Below are positions 11,701 to 22,902 of a stretch of 64,000 nt of DNA, in pieces; position 1 is the first letter of the stretch, and each line of letters opens with the position of its first letter. The notes beneath the pieces were generated by a model. That model had not been told where the DNA came from, did not search any database, and saw only the letters and a program-made list of their open reading frames with translations. Made by a program: the position numbers and the translations under genes. Source of the stretch: Gnetum montanum. Its lineage: Eukaryota > Streptophyta > Gnetopsida > Gnetales > Gnetaceae. The stretch spans positions 15,294 to 79,293 of the forward strand of contig MNCI01036633.1 in NCBI GenBank assembly GCA_015680685.1, in the 5' to 3' direction.

Positions 11701-12560
11701 TTGACCATTTATTCAACACTTTCAACAATTTTTTTTTGTTTAGGAGCAAGTTTGGCATTAATAATGACTAGTTTACCATTCTTTAAAAATGCATATTCCA
11801 TTCCAATTGGTAAATTTTTTAGTTATAAGGTCTCTAGCTTGAAGTGATTAGGGATCTCCAACTCTCCCTAATAGTTATTATCATCTTCATTACAGAGTTG
11901 GGAATGGACTTGTTCATTTTTGTCCATGCCTTCTACATATTCACAAGTTAAGCTCTTAGTTTCCTTCATGCATATTGTGCTGCTATTTGAATTAGCTATT
12001 AGCCACTAGGTGCCCTCCTACTTTGTGGCTGCTACATACAAACACCATTGAATTTTAATTTCTTGCGCACACTGATTGCATGCCTTAATGTATGTGCTTT
12101 TGATTGACCAAATCTTTTGCATGCAATTGCACCCATTATCACTATATGTGATGCATGGAATATGCTTCTTCTCAATTTTTCCTAACTCATTTTTCTTAGA
12201 TATTTTGAGAGATAGGGCCCTTATACCCATTCACACATTGACGATGCTTAATCAAGCCCTTCCCATGATGATGGGGAAGTCACTTTTGCAGTTATTCACC
12301 TTGATTACCAAAAAAATAGTAGGATAGGACCACCCAAAAACTATGGTCACAATGTCCTCTATTAATCCCAAAGGGACTATAATAAACTAATCTACTAATT
12401 CTAGATGAATATTTCTCTTCTTAAGAGGTGGTAGGTTCCATGCTTTGTACATATCATGGGAGATGAGGTTAACTCCAAAACCAGAGTCAAGAAGAGCCTT
12501 GCATGGTTCTTGTCCAACAATTTGTCGAAAAATGAGTGGACTTCCTAATCAGATCTTTTT
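11701..12560 (-). pseudogene. E1 aspartic protease region, broken
   Basis: The minus frame gives the CKALLDSGF-type active-site region near 12490-12510 and the distal FPIIMGK motif, followed at 12018-12230 by a linker rich in Cys (IPCITYSDNGCNCMQ, ACNQCAQ). The same linker occurs in elements B, C and D. Stops break the frame. Confidence 0.65.
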
Positions 12561-14980
12561 GTAGGAAGATTGCCAACCTTAATCCAATTAGAAACAACAT
12601 GAGTTAGCATTACAGTGCAGATCCTAGGTGGCACTTGGTTTGAAGGGTGCTTGAAGGTATTTGATGCATAGGATGAGGGTACTGGAGATGGAGGGCGATT
12701 AGCTGAAATAGGTTGTGAGGGTTGGAGAGGACTTCTAGGTTAAAAGAAAGGTCATTTCCTTGATTGATTATCTAGACCACTTAGTTGGAAAACTACTTGT
12801 GAGTGTACAACCCTTGTGGCATTTCGTTGTTGTGGTTGTGGAGGAATTTCACCCTGCATGGATGGAGCAGGAGGTAATTGAGTTGAAGGTGGAGGTGTAG
12901 GTGTAAAGGGATGTGGAGGATGATAAGGATATAGATATGGGGTTTCCCCTCTAGTAGATGGTGAATGTGTTTGATGGTACTCTGGAAGGTAATAGTGATG
13001 CTAGAATGATGCATGACTTGCTGAACTTTTAGGGGAGACGGGTTGCTAAACATAGTACCCGTATGGATCTAGTTGCTGTTGCTGTTGGTGGAATTGCCTT
13101 GGACTGTCTTGAGGGTAAGGAAATCATCTTGGAGCTTGTCTATGTGCTAGGAGAGGATTTAATGTGTACACTCCAAACTCTTATAAGTGTGAAACCATAG
13201 GGTAACATCCTTTGGGATGTTTATATTAACAAATGTCACATTCATTTTCATCATCAGAGTTAGATTCCACAACTTCCTCTACTACAGTAGCTTTGCCCTT
13301 ACCTCTTTGATAGGCACATTCAACTTCTTTTTTCCATCTATAATTATGATCACTATTTTGCTCTTTGGATTCTTTAGTAATCTTCAAAGCGGTTTGAAAC
13401 TTTTCATCCAAAGGGTCTCATAACTGTCAACCTTGGATAAAATGTTAGAAACAAATTTTTGGATAGGAAAGGTCTTTCTATTCACCACTTCATCAAGTGG
13501 TGATTCCTCCTCATCACAAAATCAGACCTCTCATTTTTTGATGGATGGGTCCCTATTATACTCTTTAGCACTCTTCCTTTTTCATAGCTCACCTTCTTCT
13601 TTTTCTACCTACTTAATTAGCCTTTGGATATGATGAGCTCTCATTTCAGACAACCTCCCTTAGGCATACATCCCAAGGGTTCTTCTTGTTTTTGCTTTGA
13701 GCCCATCTATGATGTGGCGAAGTTGTTCCCTCTAAGAGTAACTATGGCCAGGGCATCTATGTAAGAGTGAATAGTATCAGCCCATGGTGGCATCTAAGGG
13801 TTCATGTGCTCCTTATTTCTAGCCTTGGATTTGCCTTCTCAGGTTAGACACTCTAGAGTAAGTTTGATATTTTTCATTAAACAATTCTAACATGGTACTC
13901 CATCTTCGGATAGATTCTAGTTCTAAGGACTGGTACCAACTTTCAACTTCCTTAATGAGTGTCCTTGGGAAAAGCTTAAGTTTCTACCACTCATTCTTGA
14001 TGTTCTGTAAGGCACAGACATCTTGAAAAGCTTGTAAATGTGTGTGTGGATCAGAATATATCCCCCCTCAAATCTTGGAATATTGTTCATATCAAGGTGC
14101 TTGATTCGACTATCCTTCATATGCCTAGTTGGAATTCTTACTGCCTCCACAATGTTAAGCATACTACCAATTTCTAGTAAAGGTTCATCATCATCACTAT
14201 GTTGATGACACCGATGATGGTTTCAGTCACCCCTTCGATTTTGGCGACCTTCATAGTCATTGTTATTTTGTCGATCACCTTCATCATAGTTATTTCGATG
14301 GAAACTTCCATGAGAACTATCAGATGAAGAGAAATTTTCATAATCAAATGAAGAGGATGAAGAGGAAGATGGACCACCACCACCACCACCGTAGTGCCTT
14401 CCACCACTCATACACTTTTTACGATCACCATCATTAGATCCCTTGTTGTTGTGATGCTCACCCAAGTCCCTACCTTAGCTATCACTCTTTCTTAAACCTA
14501 GTTTATGAATAGTTAATTGTTGGGTCAAGTTCACACCCTCACCATCAGTAATAGGGGGTGGAGAATCTTCATGTTGAGAACCTTCCAAGGGAGGATCCTC
14601 ATTGTCCTCTTGATCTAGTAGGAACAAGGGGTTAGTGTAATGTTTTTCCTTTGTGGCTTCATAGAGTTTCTCTTGATGTGTCTCTTGCTTATATTGTGTT
14701 TTAGTGCAACAATAGTTCTGAGTGTCATATCCATCCACAACATACTCTTCGTGAATATCTGCTATGCCCAATTTCTTAAGGGTTTTAAGCAACATTATAG
14801 GCATAGATGTATTGGGGGAAAAATGACATTGCCCTCCATATCACGCCATCACATTTGTTCACCTTGATGTAGGATAAAGGTGAAATTTGGCACAAAATCA
14901 TCTACATGAGTGTATACTACCTTACATTCCTGTAGAACATGTGGTTTAGTATCTTCATGCTTACAAGAAGAAGAAGACAT
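12561..14980 (-). pseudogene. E1 gag, broken
   Basis: The likely start is ATG at 14980 (MSSSSCKHE), as in the related elements. A Ser/Gly-rich low-complexity part follows (14223-14465, six Gly and seven Ser in a row). The conserved block MLNIVEAVRIPTRHMKDS, then LDMNNIPRFEGGY is at 13923-14162. The capsid-like part and a CDIC half of a zinc knuckle are near 13226. Most stops are single-base changes compared with element D. Confidence 0.7.
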
Positions 14981-15115
14981 TTTGTAAAACAAAATGAAAT
15001 TATTAGTGTTATTTTATAATTCATTTATAGTGGAAATTTTATTTACCTTTAGGTTCATATAACGATATTAGTGGTATCCACTTAGATCTAAATAGCACAC
15101 ATTCCACAAACAAAG

Positions 15116-15133
15116 TTCCCAGTAACAATGCCA
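15116..15133 (-). other. E1 primer-binding site (tRNA-Asp type)
   Basis: Minus strand TGGCATTGTTACTGGGAA, two bases from the LTR end. The clade form TGGCGCC-TTGCC-GGGA is complementary to the 3' end of plant tRNA-Asp; this copy has decayed by C-to-T and G-to-A changes. Confidence 0.65.
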
Positions 15134-15442
15134 ATGATGAGCAATGAGGTATCCCTACATCCAACCATATGAATCATGAAGCATTCACGTGCGACTCGAT
15201 CGAATTCTGTGGACTTTATCATTTCCAGTATACTAGCCCTTTAGGAAGTGAATCTAACATTAAGGTCAATCGTTATCCTCCCAATGACACCTGTGATGTA
15301 CATTGGTATGATTAAGTGTAACTAGCATCCAATTTTTATCATTTTATATTTTATATTTTATATTTTGGGTGCTCAAAATGTAGGTGATGAGACGCGACCT
15401 GCATGTGCCGCGATATCGCGTACGCGATATGCGTCTTCCCTT

Positions 15443-15466
15443 GCGATATCGCGTACGCGATATCGC
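15443..15466. repeat. Perfect 24-nt palindrome in LTR U3
   Basis: Two GCGATATCGC-type half sites face each other around a central GTAC; the sequence equals its own reverse complement over 24 nt. A near copy lies just upstream (about 15411-15432). It contains six CpG dinucleotides in an otherwise CpG-poor, AT-rich region. Confidence 0.9.
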
Positions 15467-15475
15467 GGTCCGCCA

Positions 15476-15850
15476 NNNNNNNNNNNNNNNNNNNNNNNNN
15501 NNNNNNNNNNNNNNNNNNNNNNNNNNNNNNNNNNNNNNNNNNNNNNNNNNNNNNNNNNNNNNNNNNNNNNNNNNNNNNNNNNNNNNNNNNNNNNNNNNNN
15601 NNNNNNNNNNNNNNNNNNNNNNNNNNNNNNNNNNNNNNNNNNNNNNNNNNNNNNNNNNNNNNNNNNNNNNNNNNNNNNNNNNNNNNNNNNNNNNNNNNNN
15701 NNNNNNNNNNNNNNNNNNNNNNNNNNNNNNNNNNNNNNNNNNNNNNNNNNNNNNNNNNNNNNNNNNNNNNNNNNNNNNNNNNNNNNNNNNNNNNNNNNNN
15801 NNNNNNNNNNNNNNNNNNNNNNNNNNNNNNNNNNNNNNNNNNNNNNNNNN
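15476..15850. other. Assembly gap of 375 N
   Basis: The gap begins 10 bases after the perfect palindrome and ends in the U5 part of the same solo LTR. Long open frames across it are artefacts of translating N. Confidence 0.99.
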
Positions 15851-16865
15851 GACCACTTCGAGCACTTGCGTTACGTGTGGTGATCCCAGTAATGATTAGC
15901 GTTTGGTAAGCCACAGTTGCATAGTTCAGGGTGTGTCCGGTAAGTGGGAACGGATGCTGACGCTAGTTAACCTAGACTTAGGACATTAGTTAGAGGTAGC
16001 TTAGTTTCTCAACCCTTTCCTCTGATAGCATAGAAGATAAACCGAAAAATACCAAAAAAATCACATACCTTAGACTTGCTTAACCATACACTGTGACACT
16101 TAAAAGCAAGCCTAGGAAGACAACGAACGATTAACCCCAAGTGTTTCTTGTGGTGTTAAGGCATTTAGTCTGCGGAGTTCGACCAGATCGCGCGTGCACG
16201 CTCGTATTCGTATGGTTGAGTGTAGGGGTACCTCGCCACTCATCAGTAGGTAAAAGGAATTTGATTAACTAATCTAAATTAATTAATTAACTACTATTTA
16301 ACTAATCCTAACATAAGTATCTATTCCCACTTTCCATACATGTCCTGAACCCATGTACCCACTATTAGGCAACCAAGCGCTATGCTACTAAGCATACCAA
16401 GCAATAACGTTGTTGGGATTACCAAGCAAATACGCGTTACACTCAAAGCAGTCATACTTATGTGTAATCTATCTCGCTTAATTGTCTTATTAATGTAATA
16501 ACTAGAAAATATTTGATAACTAATTGAAAGCATTTAATAAATAATTGAAAACATTAAATGCATAAATAAAATAACTAATCTATACAAAGTGCTGCAAGGT
16601 ATATTAGAAAGCTCATCTTTATTGCCACACACATTGTCGTGCTCAGGTACAACAATGCTCAAATAAAGATCCATACACTCAATGACTCCTACTACACGCA
16701 CTTAGGGAAAAGAATTATAACTTTCGAATAGAAAAAAATGTAAGAGCTTCACTACACCTAAAATTTGGACTCCCCATAAATGTGGCTGGTAGGTGCATAT
16801 TTATAAGCAAAGGACATACACTGCATCGACGAGGCCTCATCAATGCAAGATGAAATACATTAACA

Positions 16866-16881
16866 AGGCCTCATGAGGCCT
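16866..16881. repeat. 16-nt perfect palindrome in E1 LTR U3
   Basis: AGGCCTCATGAGGCCT equals its reverse complement. It is the centre of an array of AACAAGGCCTCAT units at about 16825-16915. Confidence 0.9.
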
Positions 16882-16950
16882 CATTGACAAGGTTGGCTAT
16901 GTCAACAAGGCCTCATCAGCACAACCAACGAACGATGACTCATCACCATT

Positions 16951-19790
16951 TCTAATTCTCCAAAATAAAAAGAAATTAATTATTTAGCTTTCTTGAAGCT
17001 AAAAAGTGACATCTTTGAGAATATGGTATTTGACCCTTGAAGAGAGGTCATAGTTATGCTCTTGCCAATAGAAAATAACTACACATTGAAGCTCCCAAAT
17101 AAAGTTAAAAACAAAAGATGATTCTAAATATGGAGAAATGAAGTAGATAAAGCAGGTTGATCACTAAGAATGACTTCATTATGCTTGATTGAAAGTTGTT
17201 ACAAATTCTAGATGTCCATTTCCAAGCATGTTGAGCAACATAATACTAAAAAAAATGAGAAAATGAGTCTTCACTTTTACAAAGAGGACATTCAAGAGAG
17301 ACATTTCTCATATGATTAAAGATAAGTGCTAATAGGAAGACTTTGACAAATAAGACACCATAAAAAATACAAATTTTAGGAAATGTAGGAGCTTCCAAAT
17401 ATCTTTTATTTTCCTCATCTAATAGTGCAATGGTAATTGAATTTTCTAGGCCTTGTTAATTTTTTTATGAATAAAATCATTCTTCGTAATAATATAATAA
17501 GAAATTTTTAAATCAAAAGAAAAAACATATCTGTTGTCCTTTCAAAAAATATCTAGAAAAGCCTAATACAAATTATTGTCAACTTTAAGTAAATTCTTAA
17601 GATTTGAAATTAGTTTTTCAAAATTAATTTTCCTCTTTCTATTCAAACCATAGAGGCCAGAAGCTTCATTCTAAGTAATCCATCTATTATGCATACATAG
17701 ACAAGAAACTACAATGATAACCAAATTTGCTCCAAGAGGTATATAGTCTAGATGCATTAGTAGTCCAAACTCCTTTATTCAAAGTAAGCCACCATGACTA
17801 ATTTGCTCAAGAAAATCTTCTAAAAATATAATATGATTGTAATTCCAATATTTACTAAGCTTGCACCATGTCTTTTAAATTTGTTTAAGAATTAGCGAAC
17901 CATGAATAGAAATGGCCTAAGGAAAAAGAAGACATTGTAGAAAGTTATTAGAAGATCAATTATTATTATTCTTAGGTTTTCCTTGCATAAGCTTGTTTTT
18001 TAAAAGGAACATCCAAACATCATCTCCATTAATGGACATTGCAAACCATCTTGCTACAAGAGAAATACCCTAGTTATAATATTAATGAGACCAAGACCTC
18101 CATCTTTCTTCCTACTAGTGAAAATATCTCAAGAAACTCTAGAAAAACATTTTTTATGTTAATGAACTAAAGAAACCGATGGATAATATAATTAATTCTA
18201 TGATAAGAGGCCTTAGAGGGAGCCTAATAACTAGAGTAATAAACATGAGTTGATTGAAGCATTTTCTTAATAACTAAAACTTTGTCATCAAGGATAAACT
18301 TTTTTTTTCCTTTCCATTTATCAAGCTTATTTTCATTTTTATTAGCCACATAATTTTACAAAATAGTAATATTAAGTTCAAAAGAAAAAAATTATTCCTA
18401 AAATTCTAAAAACAAAATATTTTTTCAAGATTTTCCAAGGCTCAAGAATAACCCACTTATTAATATTATCATTATAATAAATACTAAATTTATTATAATA
18501 AATTTGAGAGCTGGATAACATATAGTAATCATCCACTCTAGCTAAAAGAGTATTGATATGTTGTAGAGAATTGTTAATTATAAAATAAAGAATCATCTAC
18601 AAAGTGCATATTAAGCAATTGCATGTCTTAATTATTAATTGAAATGCCTTAATGAAATTCCTTTGTAGATCATAATGTTGATTATGTAAAAAAAAATATG
18701 TAGCAATAATAAAAAGCTAGATAGCTAGAGGACAACCTTTAGGAATTAACTGCTAAAGAGAAAAAAAGGAACTTCATCCAAAATTAGTAGTAACTTAAGC
18801 ATTAGCATCAATGAGAAAGATACAGACAAGTCGAATAAAATAATTACTAAATCCCATTTTATAGAAATTATAAATAATGAAATTTCATTCAATTTTGTCA
18901 TAAGCTTTGGCATAATGTAACTTAATAAAAGTAATTTCTTGGTTAGTATTAGAAGCCCACTACATTTCCTTCTAAGCTATAATAATATTATTTAAGATAT
19001 GTCTAACTTTAAGAAAAATAGTCTGCTGATGATATCTTCAATAACCTTATGAATTTAGCAAACTTTGCATTTAGATAAATTTTATGAGTATTGCTAAGAA
19101 GAGTAATAGGTCTATAATTAACAATATCTTCAAGGTCTCCATTCTTAGGAAGAAGATGAATCACACCTTTAGTATTTTTACTACAAGAAACTTTTTCAAT
19201 GGCTTTTTTGAAAACATGAAAGAGATCATCTTTAATGATGTCCCAATGCTGCTTAAAGAATTCAATAGGAAAACCATCAAAACCTAGGGCTTTACCATCT
19301 ATTAAATTAAAGGTTACTACTTTGATTTTTTCCACTTTAATTTTTGCTTCAAGAATACTTTGATGTGCTTCTATCTATACAGAGGCCTGGATAGACTCCT
19401 TACTAAAGTCTTCAAAAGAAAAAATAGAAAAAAAAATGATTTGCTAAAAAACTATTAATAGTGTTAGGATCTTTAATGATGGAATCATTTATATAAAGTA
19501 ATTCTAGTTTATGTTTTTAACCCTTTTCTTTTATAAATAATTTGGTGCAAAATCCTTATTTAGATGAACAAATCTAATAATATGCAAAATGTATATTGTA
19601 AAGTGATAAATCATTAGGTAAAACAAAATTGAAAGCTTTAGAATTTTTTACAGTCTCTATAATCTAAGAGACATTAGTATTTTCCATCTTTAGATCATTG
19701 CTCACCAAAACATTTCTACTACAAAAACTCTACTAGAAACCCTTGAGATCAACAAATTAGTAAGAGAAGTTGTCATGCAAATAACAATGA
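16951..19790 (-). mobile_element. LINE-1: decayed L1-type LINE
   Basis: The minus strand carries, in order, the RT N-terminal region (19335 down), KLHYAKAYDKIE near 18890-18930, an HFVDDSLF catalytic box near 18585-18610, and a zf-RVT-like ECPLCKSEDSFSHFF near 17250-17300. This is the order of a plant L1 ORF2. Stops and frameshifts are many. No endonuclease domain was recognised on the 5' side, so the copy is probably 5'-truncated. The 3' end abuts the E1 LTR, whose insertion may have removed it. Confidence 0.8.
18560..19335 (-). pseudogene. LINE-1 reverse transcriptase fragment
   Basis: The open stretch 19009-19335 reads GKALGFDGFPIEFFKQHWD, then GVIHLLPKN and VNYRPITLLSNTHKI, the standard start of the plant LINE RT domain (GFDGFP, KP/KN, YRPISL). 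The catalytic box is kept as FVDD further on, but the frame between is interrupted. Confidence 0.85.
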
Positions 19791-19850
19791 AACTAAAATT
19801 TTTGTGTGTCTATGTTAGGGAGTAGAGGAGAGTATTAAAATCCAAAACTA

Positions 19851-19996
19851 TATTTTTTTAAGTAAACCTAAAATTTATAGCCAACATGATACATTAAAAA
19901 AGTTATAAAGGAATATAATGACACCTCAAGTATGACTTGGAATGATAACCTCTTACCTAACAAGACAAAGAACTAACTACTTGACCCACCTCTTAG
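19851..19996 (-). mobile_element. SINE-like tRNA-derived repeat, copy 1
   Basis: The minus strand reads AGAGGTGGGTCAAGTAGTTAG (A-box-like), then CATTCCAAGTCATACTTGA (B-box-like) and an AT-rich tail. It shares CCAAGTCATACTTGA, CATTATATTC and a TTTTTTAA tail with the copy at 20038-20175 on the other strand. Confidence 0.5.
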
Positions 19997-20037
19997 TATA
20001 ATACTTATAAGAAAATGAGATAACAGATTAAATCACC

Positions 20038-20175
20038 AATAAGAGATGGCTCAAATGGTTAAGTTATTGCTTAATAAGGACTTGTAAGTGGTTGTTGTCA
20101 ATTCAAGTCATACTTGAAGCATCATTATATTCTTCTATATTTTTTTAAAGTATTATATTTGCTATATGTTTTGCA
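20038..20175 (+). mobile_element. SINE-like tRNA-derived repeat, copy 2
   Basis: GATGGCTCAAATGGTTAAG resembles a Pol III A box, and CAATTCAAGTC, about 45 nt on, resembles a B box. CATTATATTC and a T/A-rich tail follow. With copy 1 it makes an inverted repeat with a spacer of about 40 nt. Confidence 0.5.
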
Positions 20176-21904
20176 GTATACTTATTGCAGAATTTTTTCC
20201 ATTCCAAACCCTCCTAAAAAACAAAAAGCGAACCATCATTCATTAGCATTAATACGACTTTTTGGTAGAACTTAAGGAGAATATAATCGTACTTCCATCA
20301 CAACTCAAACTTGTAACCTATTAGAAATAAAATAATCATCAATAATATGCCATTTTCAATTTTACCCATGAAAGTAATAACTAATCTTAATATGGACTTG
20401 TTTCTTAACATGGAGGATTTGACAATGATTTTTTATGGTTACTTGTCTATTTAATGTAAGTTTAGATCATATATAAAGTACTATGATATTTTAAGTTCTA
20501 CCACATTGTGTGATATTGTCTTAGCTATATATTCTGCAAGTGCATATACAAATAGTTAAATGAACCTTGTCTAGCGAATCGAATTTTTTCAATGAATTTG
20601 ATATTTCTCTAATGAATTTAATTTTTTTCAATAGATTTGATTTTTCTCTCTTAGATTTTTCTCTAGTAGATTTAATTTTTTAGAATTTCCCTATGGGAGA
20701 TTCTATATTAGTTCCTTATTTTTCAACCAATGTTGAAATTTTTACTTCTTTGATAAATGCTGAAATTTTTATTAATTATCAAAATGTGGATTTACAAGCT
20801 AGTAAAAAAAAGGTTGTGATGCCTTCTTCTAGTTATGTTGATGCAACTAAGATAACTAATTTTATTCTTCTTGATGATGTATATGAGTCATTAGTTGCTA
20901 ACATTTCATCACAATATGTGTTTATTTAAGTTTTGGATTACTTGCCTTGTAATCAAAGTTTCATTTCGTAGTTAAATGATGTGACAAAAAAATATGATGC
21001 CTAAGTCATTCATGCTAGGCATCACTCTTATTTTTTTCTACTTGTTGAATTAGGTAATGCTTTGATGGTACAACATGTGCTAGATATAGAATCTTTTATA
21101 TATAAGCATGCAGTGTTGATCATTTGTAAGTGAGTTTTAGATGTTAATGTTTAATTTGAAGAATATGCTAAAGTTCCATGTTTTCTTAATTTATATAATC
21201 TTCCATTGATTTTTCAAAACCTTGAGTCAAAAATTATTAGTCTTTTTATCCCATTAAGCATATGGAGTCTAGTTTTATAAATTTTGATTTTTGTAGATGT
21301 TTTTTTTATTGAAATCAACATTTTTAATTGTAAAAAGAAAATGGTATTACAAGCAGGAGGAAATACGTATATTCAGCCACTTACATATTTTAATATTTTC
21401 AATTCATGTAATATTTTATCATTGCAAAGGGAACTTGATTAATGTTTATTCTTTTCTACCCATGAAAAGAGAGGGAAGGAGGGTAATGTTTTTGTTATGG
21501 TAGACCCCAAAAAATAAAAAAAAATTATTAGTAAACAACAACAATAAATCTAAAGTAATAATATGCTAGGTCACAAACAAAAACCTAGATATAAAATGCA
21601 TTACATCATAGCTTCAAACTATAAAAAATGGGTCTAAGATAGAAAGGGAAGTCTCAACAATTTTGGGGATGCTAATATTGGTTTTCACCCTTGCAACCAA
21701 TCCTATAAAACATCCCCTCTAGGGTAGGAAAAGAATCAAGCCATGCCCTTTGTTAGAAGTATCCTTTCAAATTTTAACTTCCAATAAGAGGTTTCTTATT
21801 AAATTAGAATAGACCAAAAAGAAATCTAAATCAAAAATGATAGAAAATTAGACATCATCTAAAAGAAATCGAGGAATAGCACATGGAGAGTTCTTCTATA
21901 TACA
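20176..21904. other. AT-rich region, unclassified, between SINE pair and element A
   Basis: A degenerate run of TTTTTCAATGAATTTGAT-type units lies at about 20575-20690, followed by an open frame of 78 codons (20693-20929, plus; MGDSILVPYFSTNVEIFTSL start) with no match I recognise. The rest shows no domain. It may be part of an old transposon. Confidence 0.4.
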
Positions 21905-22754
21905 TGATGAATCATTTGACTAGCTATGTTGATGCAACTCCGTTGATGCATCCCTGGTGAGATGTCTTGATGTAGATGCATCAATGCAATGTCATGTCAT
22001 GCCTATATGAATGCACGTATCCACCACATTTATGACATGTTATTTCATTAGTGTAGCCAAGTTATTGCAATTTTCTTTAGTCCAAGTTAGAATATTTTCT
22101 AAGTGCCTACAAAAGGACTTCAATGAATTGTACAGATCCTTATTTGAACATCATTGTACCTAAACACATTGATGTGATGGCAATAAAGATGAGATTCTTA
22201 TAACTCCTAGTAGCACTGAGAATAGATTAATGTTTATTTCCATGAACTTTATTATTCATGCACTTTACATTCATGCCTTTAGGTAATTAATGCATTTAAC
22301 AACAAGCACATAAGTATGACCACTTTGAACATACTACTTAATGCTCAGTTTTTCTAACAGTGGCCATTTGATACACCTAGTGATAGATACTTCATAACCT
22401 AGTAGCGTTAGAAAGAGTTCAAGATGCATATGAAAAGTAGGCCTAGATGCTTATGTTAGGCTAGTTAACTTAAAGGATCATTAGATAGTTAAGTACTTAT
22501 TCCAAATTAATTTTCTTTACTTCAATACTAATTTTAGATAAATAAAAATATAAAATACAAATAAATACCATGTCCCTTGGCTTACACTTAACCATATAAA
22601 TGAGCTTCCATAAGTGAGAGCCAAGAAGATAATGATCATAATTTCCAAAGTCACTATCTTTGTCTATCGCCACACTTAGGAGCTAAGTCCATGGAATTTG
22701 ACTAGATCACTAGTGAATGCTTGTGATTCGTATGAGACTACTTGTTATTCATCA
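21905..22754 (+). mobile_element. Element A 5' LTR
   Basis: The LTR begins TGATGAATCATTTGAC, ends GTTATTCATCA and is 850 bp long. U3 has TTGATGCA / TGCATCAA dyads (about 21928-21995). AATAAAGATGAG near 22180 marks the R/polyadenylation area. U5 has TTAACCATATAAATGAG. It is followed by the primer-binding site. Confidence 0.85.
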
Positions 22755-22755
22755 T

Positions 22756-22773
22756 TGGCACCATTGTCAGGGA
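22756..22773 (+). other. Element A primer-binding site
   Basis: TGGCACCATTGTCAGGGA, two bases after the LTR; tRNA-Asp type with a few transitions. Confidence 0.7.
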
Positions 22774-22902
22774 CTTTGTTTAGCTAAGTGGGCTAAGTAG
22801 GAAAAGTTAGTGAATCATATAAAGATGTTATTAAGACCATTAAATGAAAAATCATTAAGAACATAAGACTAAGCACACTGTTAATTTTTAACAAATACTA
22901 AT

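Larger units (their letters stand above)
15385..16245 (+). mobile_element. Solo LTR inside the E1 LTR
   Basis: The LTR starts TGATGAGACGCGACC and ends CGCCACTCATCA. It is flanked by GTAGG at 15380-15384 and 16246-16250, a perfect 5-bp target duplication, with no internal region. It carries the GATATC palindrome type of U3 and U5 marks (GACCACTTCGAGCACTTGCG, TTAACCATACACTGTG, GCTCGTATTCGTATGG). A run of 375 N hides the TATA and R part. A solo LTR forms by recombination between the two LTRs of a full element. Confidence 0.9.
8070..16945 (-). mobile_element. Element E1: Athila-like Ty3/gypsy retrotransposon, 3'-truncated
   Basis: In minus orientation the element holds a 5' LTR (15135-16945, itself interrupted), a tRNA-Asp-type primer-binding site, gag, protease, RT, RNase H, integrase and part of the 3' non-coding module. 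Similarity to the post-integrase module of element B (ACATGTTACCCATGCCTAAAGG region) ends near 8070, and no 3' LTR follows, so the 3' end has been lost. All coding frames are broken by stops. The right flank CCATT (16946-16950) would be the target duplication, but its partner is missing. Confidence 0.85.
15135..16945 (-). mobile_element. E1 5' LTR, split by a solo LTR
   Basis: The LTR runs from TGATGAGCAATGAGG (15135, its 3' end in element orientation) to GACTCATCA (16945, its 5' end). Removing the solo LTR and one GTAGG leaves about 945 bp. It has U5 marks near the left end, AATAAAGA-type motifs near 16650 (in complement), and a U3 start at 16810-16930 rich in AAGGCCTCAT repeats, including a perfect 16-nt palindrome. 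Confidence 0.85.

Noticed and set aside
15344-15914. Long open frames of 170-187 codons across the N run
   Set aside because: They are made of translated N; only the flanking LTR bases are real.
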